A stretch of 7,274 bases of DNA from Bacteroidales bacterium UBA4788 (GCA_002402965.1 DHGW01000003.1:1-7274), one strand, 5' to 3'; shown: positions 1 to 6,803, numbered from the stretch's first letter. Notes: generated by a model from the letters alone, not told the origin. Numbers and translations are program-made.

Positions 1-13
1 TCCCCGTAGGGGA
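1..13. repeat. Short palindrome at the window edge
   Basis: Five-base arms TCCCC and GGGGA flank the three-base loop GTA. The palindrome lies about 20 bases past the stop codon of the M23 gene, so it could be part of that unit's terminator. However, the T-run on the minus strand (about 24-31) comes before the hairpin rather than after it, and whatever follows is outside the window. On the minus strand its core reads CCCTACGGG, the same core as a hairpin at 6956-6964, so it may belong to a dispersed palindrome family. Confidence 0.4.
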
Positions 14-33
14 TCAAGCATTGTAAAAAAATG

Positions 34-1404
34 TCAGTAGCTTATTGTGCCCAGAAGGTTGATATACCCCTCGGCCACCTTCTCAAACTCCCTCAGTGCT
101 TCCGGAGCCACCGGGTTGACCGGCGGTGCCTCAACCTTCAACGGATCAATGGGCGAGCCGTTGCGATAGAACCTGAAGTCAAGATGTGGCCCCGTAGAGA
201 GACCTGAACTTCCCACGTAACCTATCACCTGTCCCTGCTTCACGTACACCCCTGATGATATCCCCGGGCCAAAGCGCGAGAGATGCAGGTAGGCTGTCGA
301 ATAGACGCTGTTATGCTTTATCTTCACTGTCCGTCCTGCTCCTCCCTCGTAAGCTGTGCTGGTGACCCTGCCGTCGCCTATGGCCAATACCGGAGTACCG
401 ATGGGAGCAGCATAATCCACCCCATGATGCGGCCTGACTATCTTGAGGATGGGATGAAGCCTGCCTCCCGAGAAGCGAGAGCTGATGCGCGAATACCTCA
501 GCGGCGCCTTGAGAAAGGCTTTGCGCAGGCTGGCGCCCGTGGTGTCGAAGAACGACATCACGCTGTCCTGTATAAAGGGTATGGCATAGATGGTGCTGCC
601 TGCATGCTCGAACTGGGCTGCATGTATCCTGCGGATGCCAACCGACTCATCGCCGATGAACTCCTCCTCATAAATGACCTTGAATCTGTCACCCTTCTGC
701 AGGCCGAAAAAGTCGATGGTCCACGCATATATCTCAGACAGTTCGGCCGACAGGTTCGGGTTGAGATCGTTCTCCTGCGCAGCATCCCAGAGTGATGTGT
801 TGATTGTACCGGAGGAGTAACGCAGCGTCTTCCTTATCTCCGCATCATGTCTGTAAATGGCAAGGGTATCCTTCAGTGAGAAGACGTATGCAACCCTGGG
901 ATCGTGATGATAAATGAAGTAATGCGGCTTATTCAGGGTGTCCGCTGTCATCAGTACAGAGTAGGAACTGCCAGTCCTGACCCTGCGCGGATCGAACGTC
1001 TCCCTGTTGTCACTGAGAAGCTTTTCGATGTCATTCCAGTCTACTCCGTGATCTGACAGGATTGATGAGATGAACTGATTCCTCTTTACCTTTCCGGTTA
1101 CTATATTGTACGAATCGAGTGGAATGCCGAAAAGGGAATTTCTGTTGTCTGCCGTATTGGCTGTTCCAGTTGCAGAGTCGAAATGAAGCCCGGCTGTTTT
1201 GGTTAGGTCGGCCGGACTGCCTGTGACTGCAGCATATTCCGGCGGGATGCCGTTGAGCGCTGTGGAATCGGCCCCAGCAGCTGCCGTGGTAAGTCCGGCA
1301 GTGCCGGCACTGTCAGCACTTTCTGCTGCGCCGCTGCGGACGCATGAAGCGGTAATCAGCATTGCAGCAGTGACGAGCGCCGTCAGGGAGTGGAATAACC
1401 TCAT
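34..1404 (-). CDS. M23-family peptidoglycan endopeptidase, probable lipoprotein (MepM/Csd3-like)
   Basis: A 456-residue cell-wall hydrolase expected to cut peptide cross-links in peptidoglycan at the membrane or in the periplasm. Residues 1-21 form a lipoprotein signal peptide ending in TASC, with Cys21 as the likely lipidated residue; no acidic export signal follows it. Residues 22 to about 90 are an Ala/Thr/Ser/Gly-rich linker. About 100-305 matches the N-terminal region of MepM/Csd3-type enzymes, with a stretch like IYAWTIDFFGLQKGDRFKVI near 225-244. The M23 domain follows at about 303-425, with zinc ligands His326 and Asp330 in HHGVD, His374 in the YLHLS segment, and His407 in GPHLDF. Position 409 is Asp where classical M23 enzymes have the third zinc ligand His. 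The start at 1404 is chosen because it gives a clean signal peptide and an ATGA overlap with the leuS stop; an upstream in-frame ATG at 1467 would run 67 bases into leuS and bury the signal peptide. The family call is firm; the exact bond cut is inferred. Confidence 0.9.
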   Translation of the reverse strand: MRLFHSLTALVTAAMLITASCVRSGAAESADSAGTAGLTTAAAGADSTALNGIPPEYAAVTGSPADLTKTAGLHFDSATGTANTADNRNSLFGIPLDSYNIVTGKVKRNQFISSILSDHGVDWNDIEKLLSDNRETFDPRRVRTGSSYSVLMTADTLNKPHYFIYHHDPRVAYVFSLKDTLAIYRHDAEIRKTLRYSSGTINTSLWDAAQENDLNPNLSAELSEIYAWTIDFFGLQKGDRFKVIYEEEFIGDESVGIRRIHAAQFEHAGSTIYAIPFIQDSVMSFFDTTGASLRKAFLKAPLRYSRISSRFSGGRLHPILKIVRPHHGVDYAAPIGTPVLAIGDGRVTSTAYEGGAGRTVKIKHNSVYSTAYLHLSRFGPGISSGVYVKQGQVIGYVGSSGLSTGPHLDFRFYRNGSPIDPLKVEAPPVNPVAPEALREFEKVAEGYINLLGTISY

Positions 1405-4061
1405 AAAACAATGTTTACAATACGGTTGGGAACTACTATCACTTTTGGCGTTGCTGTGCCTATCCATTTCTGTGCTCTCTCATCCGCCAGAATGATCCGG
1501 GTGACCTCTTCATGTGACAGATCTACCGGCAGTTCGATTTTGAACCTCATCTTACCGTTGACAGATACCGGGCACTCGAATAGATCCTCCTTCATGTGCT
1601 TCTCATCGGAAAGGGGCCAGGGCTCGTAGGCTAACGTGCCGGCATGCCCGGTCATCTGCCACAGCTCTTCTCCCAGGTGGGGTGCAAAGGGTGAAAGCAG
1701 TTTTATGAAGGTCGAAGCAGTCTCAAGCGTTATCTTCTCCTTCTTAAAGGCTGTGTTCAGGAAGATCATCATTGCCGAGATGGCTGTGTTGAAACGAAGG
1801 CCCTCTATATCCTCGGTTACCTTCTTTATTGTCTTGTGCAGGACCTTGAGCACCTCGGGATCCTCATCTGCACCGGTGATGTTTTCACTGTTGGCAACCA
1901 GGCGGTAGGCTCTTGCCAGGAAGTTATGCGGACCTTTGATACCCTTCTCGTCCCACGGTTTCGTTGCCTCGAGCGGTCCCAGGAACATCTCGAAGAGTCT
2001 CAGTGTATCAGCGCCGTAGCTCTTAACCACGTCGTCGGGATTGATAACGTTTTTGAGGCTCTTTGACATCTTCGCCACTATCTGGCTTACCTCCTCACCG
2101 GTTTCAGCGATGATGAATTTGCCGTCCTTTTCGGTTATCTGGTCCGATGCCACCTTCGCACCTGTGGCCGTCTCATAGGCAAACGCCAGGATCATTCCCT
2201 GGTTGAAGAGCTTTGTGAATGGCTCATCGGTTGAGACAACGCCGAGGTCAAACAGCACCTTGTGCCAGAAGCGGGCATAGAGCAGGTGCAGTACGGCATG
2301 TTCAGCTCCGCCGATGTAAAGGTCAACCGGCATCCAGTATCGCTCCTTCTCAGGGTCAAAAATTGCCTTGTCGTTTTTCGGGTCAATGAATCGCAGGTAG
2401 TACCAGCATGAACCTGCCCACTGCGGCATGGTGTTAGTCTCGCGCTTGCCGCGACGGCCGTTTTTGTCGGTAACATAAAGCCAGTCGGTTGCATTGGAGA
2501 GGGGCGACTCGCCGCTGACGCCCGGCTCATAGACCTCGAGCTCCGGGAGTGTCAGAGGCAGTTCCTTCTCGTCAAGCAGGCTGATGGTACCGTCTTCCCA
2601 GTGGATGACGGGGAAAGGTTCTCCCCAGTAGCGCTGACGGCTGAAGAGCCAGTCGCGCAGTTTGTAGTTGACACGATGCATTCCGATGTTCCTGCTTTCG
2701 ATCCACTTCGTAATGGTGGCGATCCCATCTTCGACATTCAAACCGTCGAGGCTGATGTTCTGTTCGCTGTTCGATGAGTTGATGTACATGCCGTCACCGC
2801 TCCAGCACTCGTTGCCGGAGATGATCCGTTCTCTCTGCTCCGCATCTTCCACATCGGGAGAGAGGATGCAGGTTATTTCGATCCCGAACTTCTTTGCAAA
2901 CTCAAAGTCGCGCTCATCATGCGCCGGTACTGCCATGATAGCCCCGGTGCCGTAGCCCATGAGGACGTAGTCGGCCACCCATATGGGTATCTTTTTATCA
3001 TTGACCGGGTTGATGGCCCAGGTGCCGGTGAAGACACCCGTCTTATCCTTGGCGAGGTCTGTACGGTCAAGGTCTGACTTGAGTGATGCGGCCCTGATGT
3101 ATTCCTCAACCTTCTCTTTTTGTTCCGGGGCGGTAAGCTCATTCACCAGAGGGTGTTCCGGGGAGAGCACCATGTAGGTTGCGCCGAACAGCGTATCGGG
3201 ACGGGTAGTATAGACGGTGATTTTCTGTTTGCTGCCATCCACTTTGAAATCGACCTCGGCGCCTGTGGACCGGCCTATCCAGTTGCGCTGCATCTCCTTT
3301 ATCCCCTCCGGCCAGTCGAGCTTTTCGAGGCCGCTGAGCAGGCGTTCTGCATAGTAGGGTATGCGCAGCATCCACTGCTTGAGGTTCCTTCTCACCACCT
3401 TGTGGCCGCACTTCTCGTGAGAGCCGTCGGTCAGCACCTCCTCGTTGGCGCATACTATGCGGCAGGAGGGACAATACCATATCTGCGCATCATCATAATA
3501 GGCCAGTCTCTTCGAGTCGATATATTTCTTTCTTGCCTCGTCGCCTGCCTTAAGGATATCGAGGGGTATGGGGAGTTCATTTATGTTGCGACCGCGGTCC
3601 GACTGGTTATCATACCAGGTGTTGTAAAGCTTGATGAATATCCACTGGGTCCATTTGTAGTAGGAGGGATCGGTTGTATTGATCTCGCGGTCCCAGTCGT
3701 AGCTCAGGCCCAGTTCTTTTATCTGGCGGCGGAAGGTGTCGCAGTTTTTGTTTGTGGTGATTGCCGGGTGTGTTCCGGTCTGGATGGCGTACTGTTCTGC
3801 GGGGAGTCCGAAGGCATCCCAGCCCATTGGGTGAAGAACATTGAAGCCCTTCATGCGCTTGTATCGGGCAACGATGTCAGTTGCCGTGTATCCCTCGGGA
3901 TGGCCTACGTGCAGGCCGGCGCCGGAAGGGTAGGGGTACATATCGAGGATATAGCATTTGTTGGGATTTGAAAGATCGTCTGAGGTTTTGAAGGTCTTGT
4001 TCTTCTCCCAGTACTCCTGCCATTTTTTTTCTATCTCTGAAAAATTGTACTCCTTCATCAT
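1401..4061 (-). CDS. leuS: Leucyl-tRNA synthetase
   Basis: A class Ia aminoacyl-tRNA synthetase of 886 residues that charges tRNA-Leu with leucine in the cytoplasm. The HIGH motif appears as HVGH at residues 51-54 within YPYPSGAGLHVGHPEGY. A zinc-knuckle-like segment follows, with Cys197, Cys200, Cys204 and then Cys218-Gly-His220. The CP1 editing domain shows TTRPDT at 285-290 and HDERD at 381-385, whose Asp is the family's amino-group-binding residue, so proofreading should be intact. DWLFSRQRYWGEPFPV and the KMSKS loop (664-668) complete the catalytic core. The anticodon-binding helical domain and the small C-terminal domain end in NRIVNIVL. Length is near the usual 860-950. Two adjacent ATG codons (4061 and 4058) could each start it; the choice changes one residue. 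It is first in a unit with the M23 gene, overlapping it by four bases. No consensus promoter is evident just upstream on this strand. Confidence 0.98.
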   Translation of the reverse strand: MMKEYNFSEIEKKWQEYWEKNKTFKTSDDLSNPNKCYILDMYPYPSGAGLHVGHPEGYTATDIVARYKRMKGFNVLHPMGWDAFGLPAEQYAIQTGTHPAITTNKNCDTFRRQIKELGLSYDWDREINTTDPSYYKWTQWIFIKLYNTWYDNQSDRGRNINELPIPLDILKAGDEARKKYIDSKRLAYYDDAQIWYCPSCRIVCANEEVLTDGSHEKCGHKVVRRNLKQWMLRIPYYAERLLSGLEKLDWPEGIKEMQRNWIGRSTGAEVDFKVDGSKQKITVYTTRPDTLFGATYMVLSPEHPLVNELTAPEQKEKVEEYIRAASLKSDLDRTDLAKDKTGVFTGTWAINPVNDKKIPIWVADYVLMGYGTGAIMAVPAHDERDFEFAKKFGIEITCILSPDVEDAEQRERIISGNECWSGDGMYINSSNSEQNISLDGLNVEDGIATITKWIESRNIGMHRVNYKLRDWLFSRQRYWGEPFPVIHWEDGTISLLDEKELPLTLPELEVYEPGVSGESPLSNATDWLYVTDKNGRRGKRETNTMPQWAGSCWYYLRFIDPKNDKAIFDPEKERYWMPVDLYIGGAEHAVLHLLYARFWHKVLFDLGVVSTDEPFTKLFNQGMILAFAYETATGAKVASDQITEKDGKFIIAETGEEVSQIVAKMSKSLKNVINPDDVVKSYGADTLRLFEMFLGPLEATKPWDEKGIKGPHNFLARAYRLVANSENITGADEDPEVLKVLHKTIKKVTEDIEGLRFNTAISAMMIFLNTAFKKEKITLETASTFIKLLSPFAPHLGEELWQMTGHAGTLAYEPWPLSDEKHMKEDLFECPVSVNGKMRFKIELPVDLSHEEVTRIILADERAQKWIGTATPKVIVVPNRIVNIVL

Positions 4062-4244
4062 GCCCGGATGGTTTGCGCTTATGGGGTGCGAAATTAGGAA
4101 ATCTTTGGCAGAAATCTTGCCCGATGGGTGATGTACAGGCGATATTTACGGCATAAACTGCGTAAAGCGCAACCCTGAGTCCTCCGGTACATGGCGAAGC
4201 TTCAGTGAGGAGTCACAGGCATATCTCCAATTTTCGGCAGAAGT
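4062..4244. other. Intergenic region between leuS and the tRNA-Arg promoter
   Basis: This must hold the leuS leader (minus strand). No TTTG occurs on the minus strand here, so no consensus promoter of the phylum can be drawn; the nearest -7-like element is TAATTTCG at 4096-4089, one mismatch from TAnnTTTG, without a partner upstream. An imperfect hairpin lies at 4145-4166: TTTACG and CA pair with TGCGTAAA around a TAAAC loop with one bulged G. A palindrome GAAGCTTC sits at 4196-4203. A 32-codon minus-strand frame (4192 to 4094) encodes a basic peptide with no recognisable family and is probably chance. I see no T-box specifier or anti-terminator sequence. Confidence 0.4.
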
Positions 4245-4275
4245 TTTGAAAATCGGCTGCGGCAGTGTACTTTTG
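4245..4275 (+). promoter_or_regulatory. Bacteroidota-type promoter of tRNA-Arg
   Basis: TTTG at 4245-4248, a 19-base spacer, then TACTTTTG at 4268-4275. This is an exact match to the -33 TTTG / -7 TAnnTTTG pattern of the primary sigma factor in this phylum. Transcription should begin around 4282, a few bases before the tRNA 5' end at 4286, leaving almost no leader to trim. Confidence 0.8.
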
Positions 4276-4285
4276 CACTCTGACC

Positions 4286-4358
4286 GGTCCCGTAGTTCAA
4301 TGGATAGAATGACAGATTCCGGTTCTGTTGGTTGGGCGTTCGAGTCGCCCCGGGATCA
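4286..4358 (+). tRNA. tRNA-Arg, anticodon CCG
   Basis: A 73-base cloverleaf can be drawn by hand. The acceptor arm GGTCCCG pairs with CGGGATC (one G-T pair), with A at the discriminator position. The D stem is GTTC/GAAT. The anticodon stem ACAGA/TCTGT holds loop TTCCGGT with anticodon CCG at 4319-4321, which reads CGG (Arg). The variable loop is TGGTT, and the T arm is GGGCG/CGCCC around TTCGAGT. CCA is not encoded; the base after the discriminator is followed by ACGACG. It is a lone gene on the strand opposite to all the genes around it. Confidence 0.95.
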
Positions 4359-4366
4359 CACGACGG

Positions 4367-4398
4367 CGGCGCCCCTTATCGGGCGCCGTTTCGCGTTT
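4367..4398 (+). terminator. Probable terminator of tRNA-Arg
   Basis: A perfect eight-base GC stem CGGCGCCC/GGGCGCCG (4367-4374 and 4381-4388) with a six-base loop begins nine bases after the tRNA. The tail TTTCGCGTTT is T-rich but broken, so the terminator is less canonical than its minus-strand neighbour. Confidence 0.6.
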
Positions 4399-4428
4399 AA
4401 AAAAAAGAGCCGTCACGGGGACGGCTCT
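4399..4428 (-). terminator. Intrinsic terminator of the exb operon
   Basis: A perfect nine-base stem, AGAGCCGTC against GACGGCTCT (4406-4414 and 4420-4428), has a five-base loop. On the minus strand it is followed by a run of eight T residues (4406 down to 4399). It sits about 25 bases after the last exbD stop codon. It also faces the tRNA-Arg transcript, so it separates two convergent units. Confidence 0.85.
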
Positions 4429-4452
4429 GTATATATTTATTCCGGTTCTTGC

Positions 4453-4935
4453 TTAATAGATATGTGTGATCTTGTCGACGTTGGTGTTGGCGTACATGAT
4501 CTTCAGTGCGCTGGCGCGTCGCAGCGCCTGTTTCACGTCGGTGACGACGCCCATCCTGGTATCACGGTCGATCTTGAGAACCACCAGCATCTTGGTTTTG
4601 TCAGCCTCGTTGAGCTGTTCGCGCTCCTGCGCGATGAAGTCCTGTATGTCAGCAAGCTCTTTGAAGGTGTCATTCAGCTGAATTTTTGGCTCCGTGCCAT
4701 ACAATCCCTGGAATGCCTCAAGCGGTTCGCCGATATAAACGAAGCTGGCGAGAGATTTCTTCTCAAGCACTTTTCCTTCAGTGGCTTCGGGGATGCGGAC
4801 GGTGACCATCACGTCGGTCTCGCGCATCGTGGTTACGGCCATGAAAAAGAAGAGTATCATGAAGACGATGTCAGGCAGCGAAGAGGTGTTCAGTGACTTG
4901 ACTGATTTGCCTCCGGTTTTGATGAACTTTGCCAT
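4453..4935 (-). CDS. exbD: ExbD/TolR-family biopolymer transport protein (second copy)
   Basis: A 160-residue ExbD/TolR protein, part of the inner-membrane motor that uses proton flow to drive envelope work. After a short basic cytoplasmic tail, a single membrane helix spans about residues 22-38, with the conserved proton-carrying acidic residue Asp22 in SLPDIVFMILFFFM. The remainder (about 39-160) is the periplasmic domain, ending in a segment TDVKQALRRASALKIMYANT typical of the family fold. Its ATG shares one base with the stop of the upstream exbD (TAATG), so translation is probably coupled. It is the last gene of the operon, with a terminator 25 bases downstream. It is clearly not a recent duplicate of its neighbour: the periplasmic domains differ in length and sequence. 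Whether it serves TonB or another partner cannot be told here. Confidence 0.93.
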   Translation of the reverse strand: MAKFIKTGGKSVKSLNTSSLPDIVFMILFFFMAVTTMRETDVMVTVRIPEATEGKVLEKKSLASFVYIGEPLEAFQGLYGTEPKIQLNDTFKELADIQDFIAQEREQLNEADKTKMLVVLKIDRDTRMGVVTDVKQALRRASALKIMYANTNVDKITHIY

Positions 4936-5516
4936 TACTTATCTCCTCCTATCCTTTTGGGTTCGGCTTCCGAGATGGGGACCTTGAAGAAGTCATCGAC
5001 GGCTCCCTTGCGGTCCTCATCGAGCCTGTCATAAGGCATTCCGAACTCCTGTCTTGCAAGATTGTCACGTAGTTTCGATCTCGCAGCTATCAGCTCGTTC
5101 TGCACCGCGATATAGACACCGTATTTTGTGCCGATGTCGTTCTGCAGAGAGATGACCGCTTTCGAGACTGCCACATTGCCCAGGAAGGGGATGTTCACAA
5201 CCTCTTTCTCGGGTTTATTTGGTTCGTCATTGGCATTGAGGATGAAATCGTGCGCAATCTCCCTCAGCTGGCTGAACTCGGTCAGCTGTCCCTCAACCAG
5301 CAACAGGTTGTCCTTGTTGACCTTCACCTCGAGGATGTTTCTGTCATTGATCTTATTGACATCCTGCGGGACGTTTGGATCGGGGATTGCGGGCAGCTGA
5401 CGCATCAGTCCCGTGTCAGAGTCCATCGTGGTGGCAGCCAGGAAGAAAATAAGAAGGAGGAATGCAATGTCAGCCATTGAGCCTGCATTTATTTCCGGTG
5501 TTGACCTTCTTGCCAT
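4935..5516 (-). CDS. exbD: ExbD/TolR-family biopolymer transport protein (first copy)
   Basis: A 193-residue ExbD/TolR protein of the same membrane motor. It opens MARRSTPEINAGSMADIAF, a start typical of Bacteroidales ExbD. The membrane helix covers about residues 15-31 with conserved Asp16 in the position that carries protons. The periplasmic part is longer than in the other copy and has an extended charged C-terminal tail (about 145-193), including a DRLDEDRKGAVDD stretch. The start at ATG 5516 is preferred. The frame is open further, to a TTG at 5555, but that would add 13 residues before the standard family start and leave no gap after the gene upstream. With ATG the gap is 39 bases and contains a small hairpin. 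Its stop overlaps the next exbD by one base. Family call firm; individual role unknown. Confidence 0.92.
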   Translation of the reverse strand: MARRSTPEINAGSMADIAFLLLIFFLAATTMDSDTGLMRQLPAIPDPNVPQDVNKINDRNILEVKVNKDNLLLVEGQLTEFSQLREIAHDFILNANDEPNKPEKEVVNIPFLGNVAVSKAVISLQNDIGTKYGVYIAVQNELIAARSKLRDNLARQEFGMPYDRLDEDRKGAVDDFFKVPISEAEPKRIGGDK

Positions 5517-5532
5517 TTGGTGAATATTTATC

Positions 5533-5548
5533 TCCGCCGCAGGGCGGA
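5533..5548 (-). promoter_or_regulatory. Small hairpin in the gap before exbD
   Basis: TCCGCC and GGCGGA pair around a four-base loop in the 39-base gap between the four-helix protein gene and the first exbD. On the mRNA its 3' arm overlaps the only purine-rich GGCGGAG run before the start codon, about 15 bases away. It could tune translation of exbD, or be chance; Bacteroidota rely little on such ribosome-binding sites. Confidence 0.3.
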
Positions 5549-5555
5549 AGTTCAA

Positions 5556-6017
5556 TTATTTCTTAAAATACTTTGATACAACTGAGTAGATGATAGTCAG
5601 GAACGCACCGGCAAGGAGGAAATATGCCACATAGAGGCCGATATCAGTCCAGAACAGGGTGCGCGGGACGTTATCCGAACCCTTGTAGTGAGGCAGGTTC
5701 AGTACCGTATTGTCAGCCAGCAATGCTGCGATTCCCATTAGTACGGCTCCTACGCCCAGGGCGATGAATACGGCCTTGAGTCCTTTCGGATCCATGATAT
5801 AGTTTCGCACTGCGAAAAAGAGCAGTACCAGAATTGTGACTGTGAGCAGTATATATGCAAATACGATGAAAGAGTTGGTCACCCTGGGTTCTTCATACCG
5901 TGTGCCTTCAGTGCCCGGCACCACTCCGCCGACGTAAAAAAGCAGGGCAAAGATCACTGTCAGGCCCATCAGGGCCCACAGAAGGATCGTTGATAACTTG
6001 GTGATTTTTTCAGACAT
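5556..6017 (-). CDS. Four-helix membrane protein of unknown function in the exb operon
   Basis: A 153-residue protein made almost entirely of membrane helices, at about residues 10-33, 47-70, 80-100 and 124-147. The loops are short. Those after helix 1 (PGTEGTRYEEPRV) and after helix 3 (DNTVLNLPHYKGSDNVPRT) are the most polar and should lie on the same side of the membrane. The C-terminus is basic (KYFKK), suggesting both ends face the cytoplasm. I do not recognise a named family or any catalytic motif. It lies six bases after the exbB stop and 39 before the exbD start, so it is within the operon. I recall similar small membrane proteins in this slot of Bacteroidales exb clusters. An accessory or assembly role in the motor is a guess from position only. 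A TonB-like identity is unlikely, because there is no proline-rich periplasmic domain. Confidence 0.85.
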   Translation of the reverse strand: MSEKITKLSTILLWALMGLTVIFALLFYVGGVVPGTEGTRYEEPRVTNSFIVFAYILLTVTILVLLFFAVRNYIMDPKGLKAVFIALGVGAVLMGIAALLADNTVLNLPHYKGSDNVPRTLFWTDIGLYVAYFLLAGAFLTIIYSVVSKYFKK

Positions 6018-6023
6018 GGCTGG

Positions 6024-6803
6024 TTATTTTTGATTGTATTTAGCCAGCATATCAATTAGTGTGATAGATGAGTCTTCCATCTGGTTTGATATGCCATCAA
6101 TCTTTGACAGCAGGTAGTTGTAGAATACCTGGAGGATGATAGCCACGACGAGACCGAAAACGGTGGTGATAAGGGCCACCTTGATACCGCCGGCAACTAT
6201 TGTAGCAGAAACCGTTCCTGCCTGCTCAATTGCATCGAATGCGGCGATCATACCGATAACTGTTCCGAGGAACCCGAGCATCGGGGCGATGGCGATGAAG
6301 AGGGAGATCCAGGAGAGGTTTTTCTCCAGGAGGCCCATCTGTACGCCGCCGTATGCAACAACTGATTTTTCAGCCATCTCAACGCCTTCATGTGCCCTGT
6401 CGAGGCCCTGGTAGAATATGCTTGCCACCGGTCCGCGGGTGTTGCGGCAGATCTCTTTGGCAGCATCGATACCATCTTCCTTGAGGGCTTTGTCAAGCTT
6501 TGCAAGGAGTTTCTCGGTGTTGGTTGTAGCCAGGTTAAGGTAGATGATTCTCTCGATTGAGATTGCCAGACCGAGGATGAGACAGAGGAGGATCACTCCC
6601 ATGAAGCCTGCGCCACCTTCGATGAACAGGCGTTTGATCTCCTTGTGGAGGACTGCTTCACCTTGTGCAGGTGCTGTTGTCTGTGTCTGTTCGGTAAGTT
6701 GCTGTGTTGTTGCAGTCTGATCGGTCTGTGCCTGTGATGTCTGTGCCGTGCCGATAAGGAGCAGGGCTGCAAATGCCATAAATACAAGAACTCTTTTCAT
6801 CAT
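6024..6803 (-). CDS. exbB: ExbB/TolQ/MotA-family proton channel protein with a signal peptide
   Basis: A 259-residue channel subunit that should assemble as a ring around ExbD helices in the inner membrane and convert proton flow into motion. Residues 1 to about 25 form a cleavable signal peptide ending near SQAQ, followed by a Gln/Thr-rich linker (about 26-48). Helix 1 lies at about 66-83, a cytoplasmic loop with helical charged segments at about 95-160, helix 2 at about 168-189 (APMLGFLGTVIGMIAAF), and helix 3 at about 206-230 (GIKVALITTVFGLVVAIILQ). Thr181 and the Thr213-Thr214 pair match the conserved channel-lining threonines. The Pro usual in the AIP segment of helix 3 is Ile here. Two adjacent ATG codons (6803, 6800) are both possible starts. 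It leads the operon, six bases before the next gene, with a good promoter 30 bases upstream. ExbB is preferred over TolQ because no tolB or pal is present, but the families cannot be separated surely. Confidence 0.93.
   Translation of the reverse strand: MMKRVLVFMAFAALLLIGTAQTSQAQTDQTATTQQLTEQTQTTAPAQGEAVLHKEIKRLFIEGGAGFMGVILLCLILGLAISIERIIYLNLATTNTEKLLAKLDKALKEDGIDAAKEICRNTRGPVASIFYQGLDRAHEGVEMAEKSVVAYGGVQMGLLEKNLSWISLFIAIAPMLGFLGTVIGMIAAFDAIEQAGTVSATIVAGGIKVALITTVFGLVVAIILQVFYNYLLSKIDGISNQMEDSSITLIDMLAKYNQK

Noticed and set aside
34..1467. Longer M23 reading frame starting at ATG 1467
   Set aside because: It would overlap leuS by 67 bases and put 21 polar residues before an obvious lipoprotein signal peptide. 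The ATG at 1404 gives the signal peptide and an ATGA junction.
3120..3971. 283-codon plus-strand open frame inside leuS
   Set aside because: It is antisense to well-conserved leuS sequence (zinc knuckle and early catalytic domain), and its translation has no recognisable domain.
4062..4285. T-box or leucine attenuator controlling leuS
   Set aside because: No T-box core sequence and no leucine-rich leader peptide; the only small frame (4192-4094) is basic with few leucines.
4246..4896. 216-codon plus-strand open frame over tRNA-Arg and exbD
   Set aside because: It runs through the tRNA gene, both terminators and antisense to exbD; its translation resembles no protein family.
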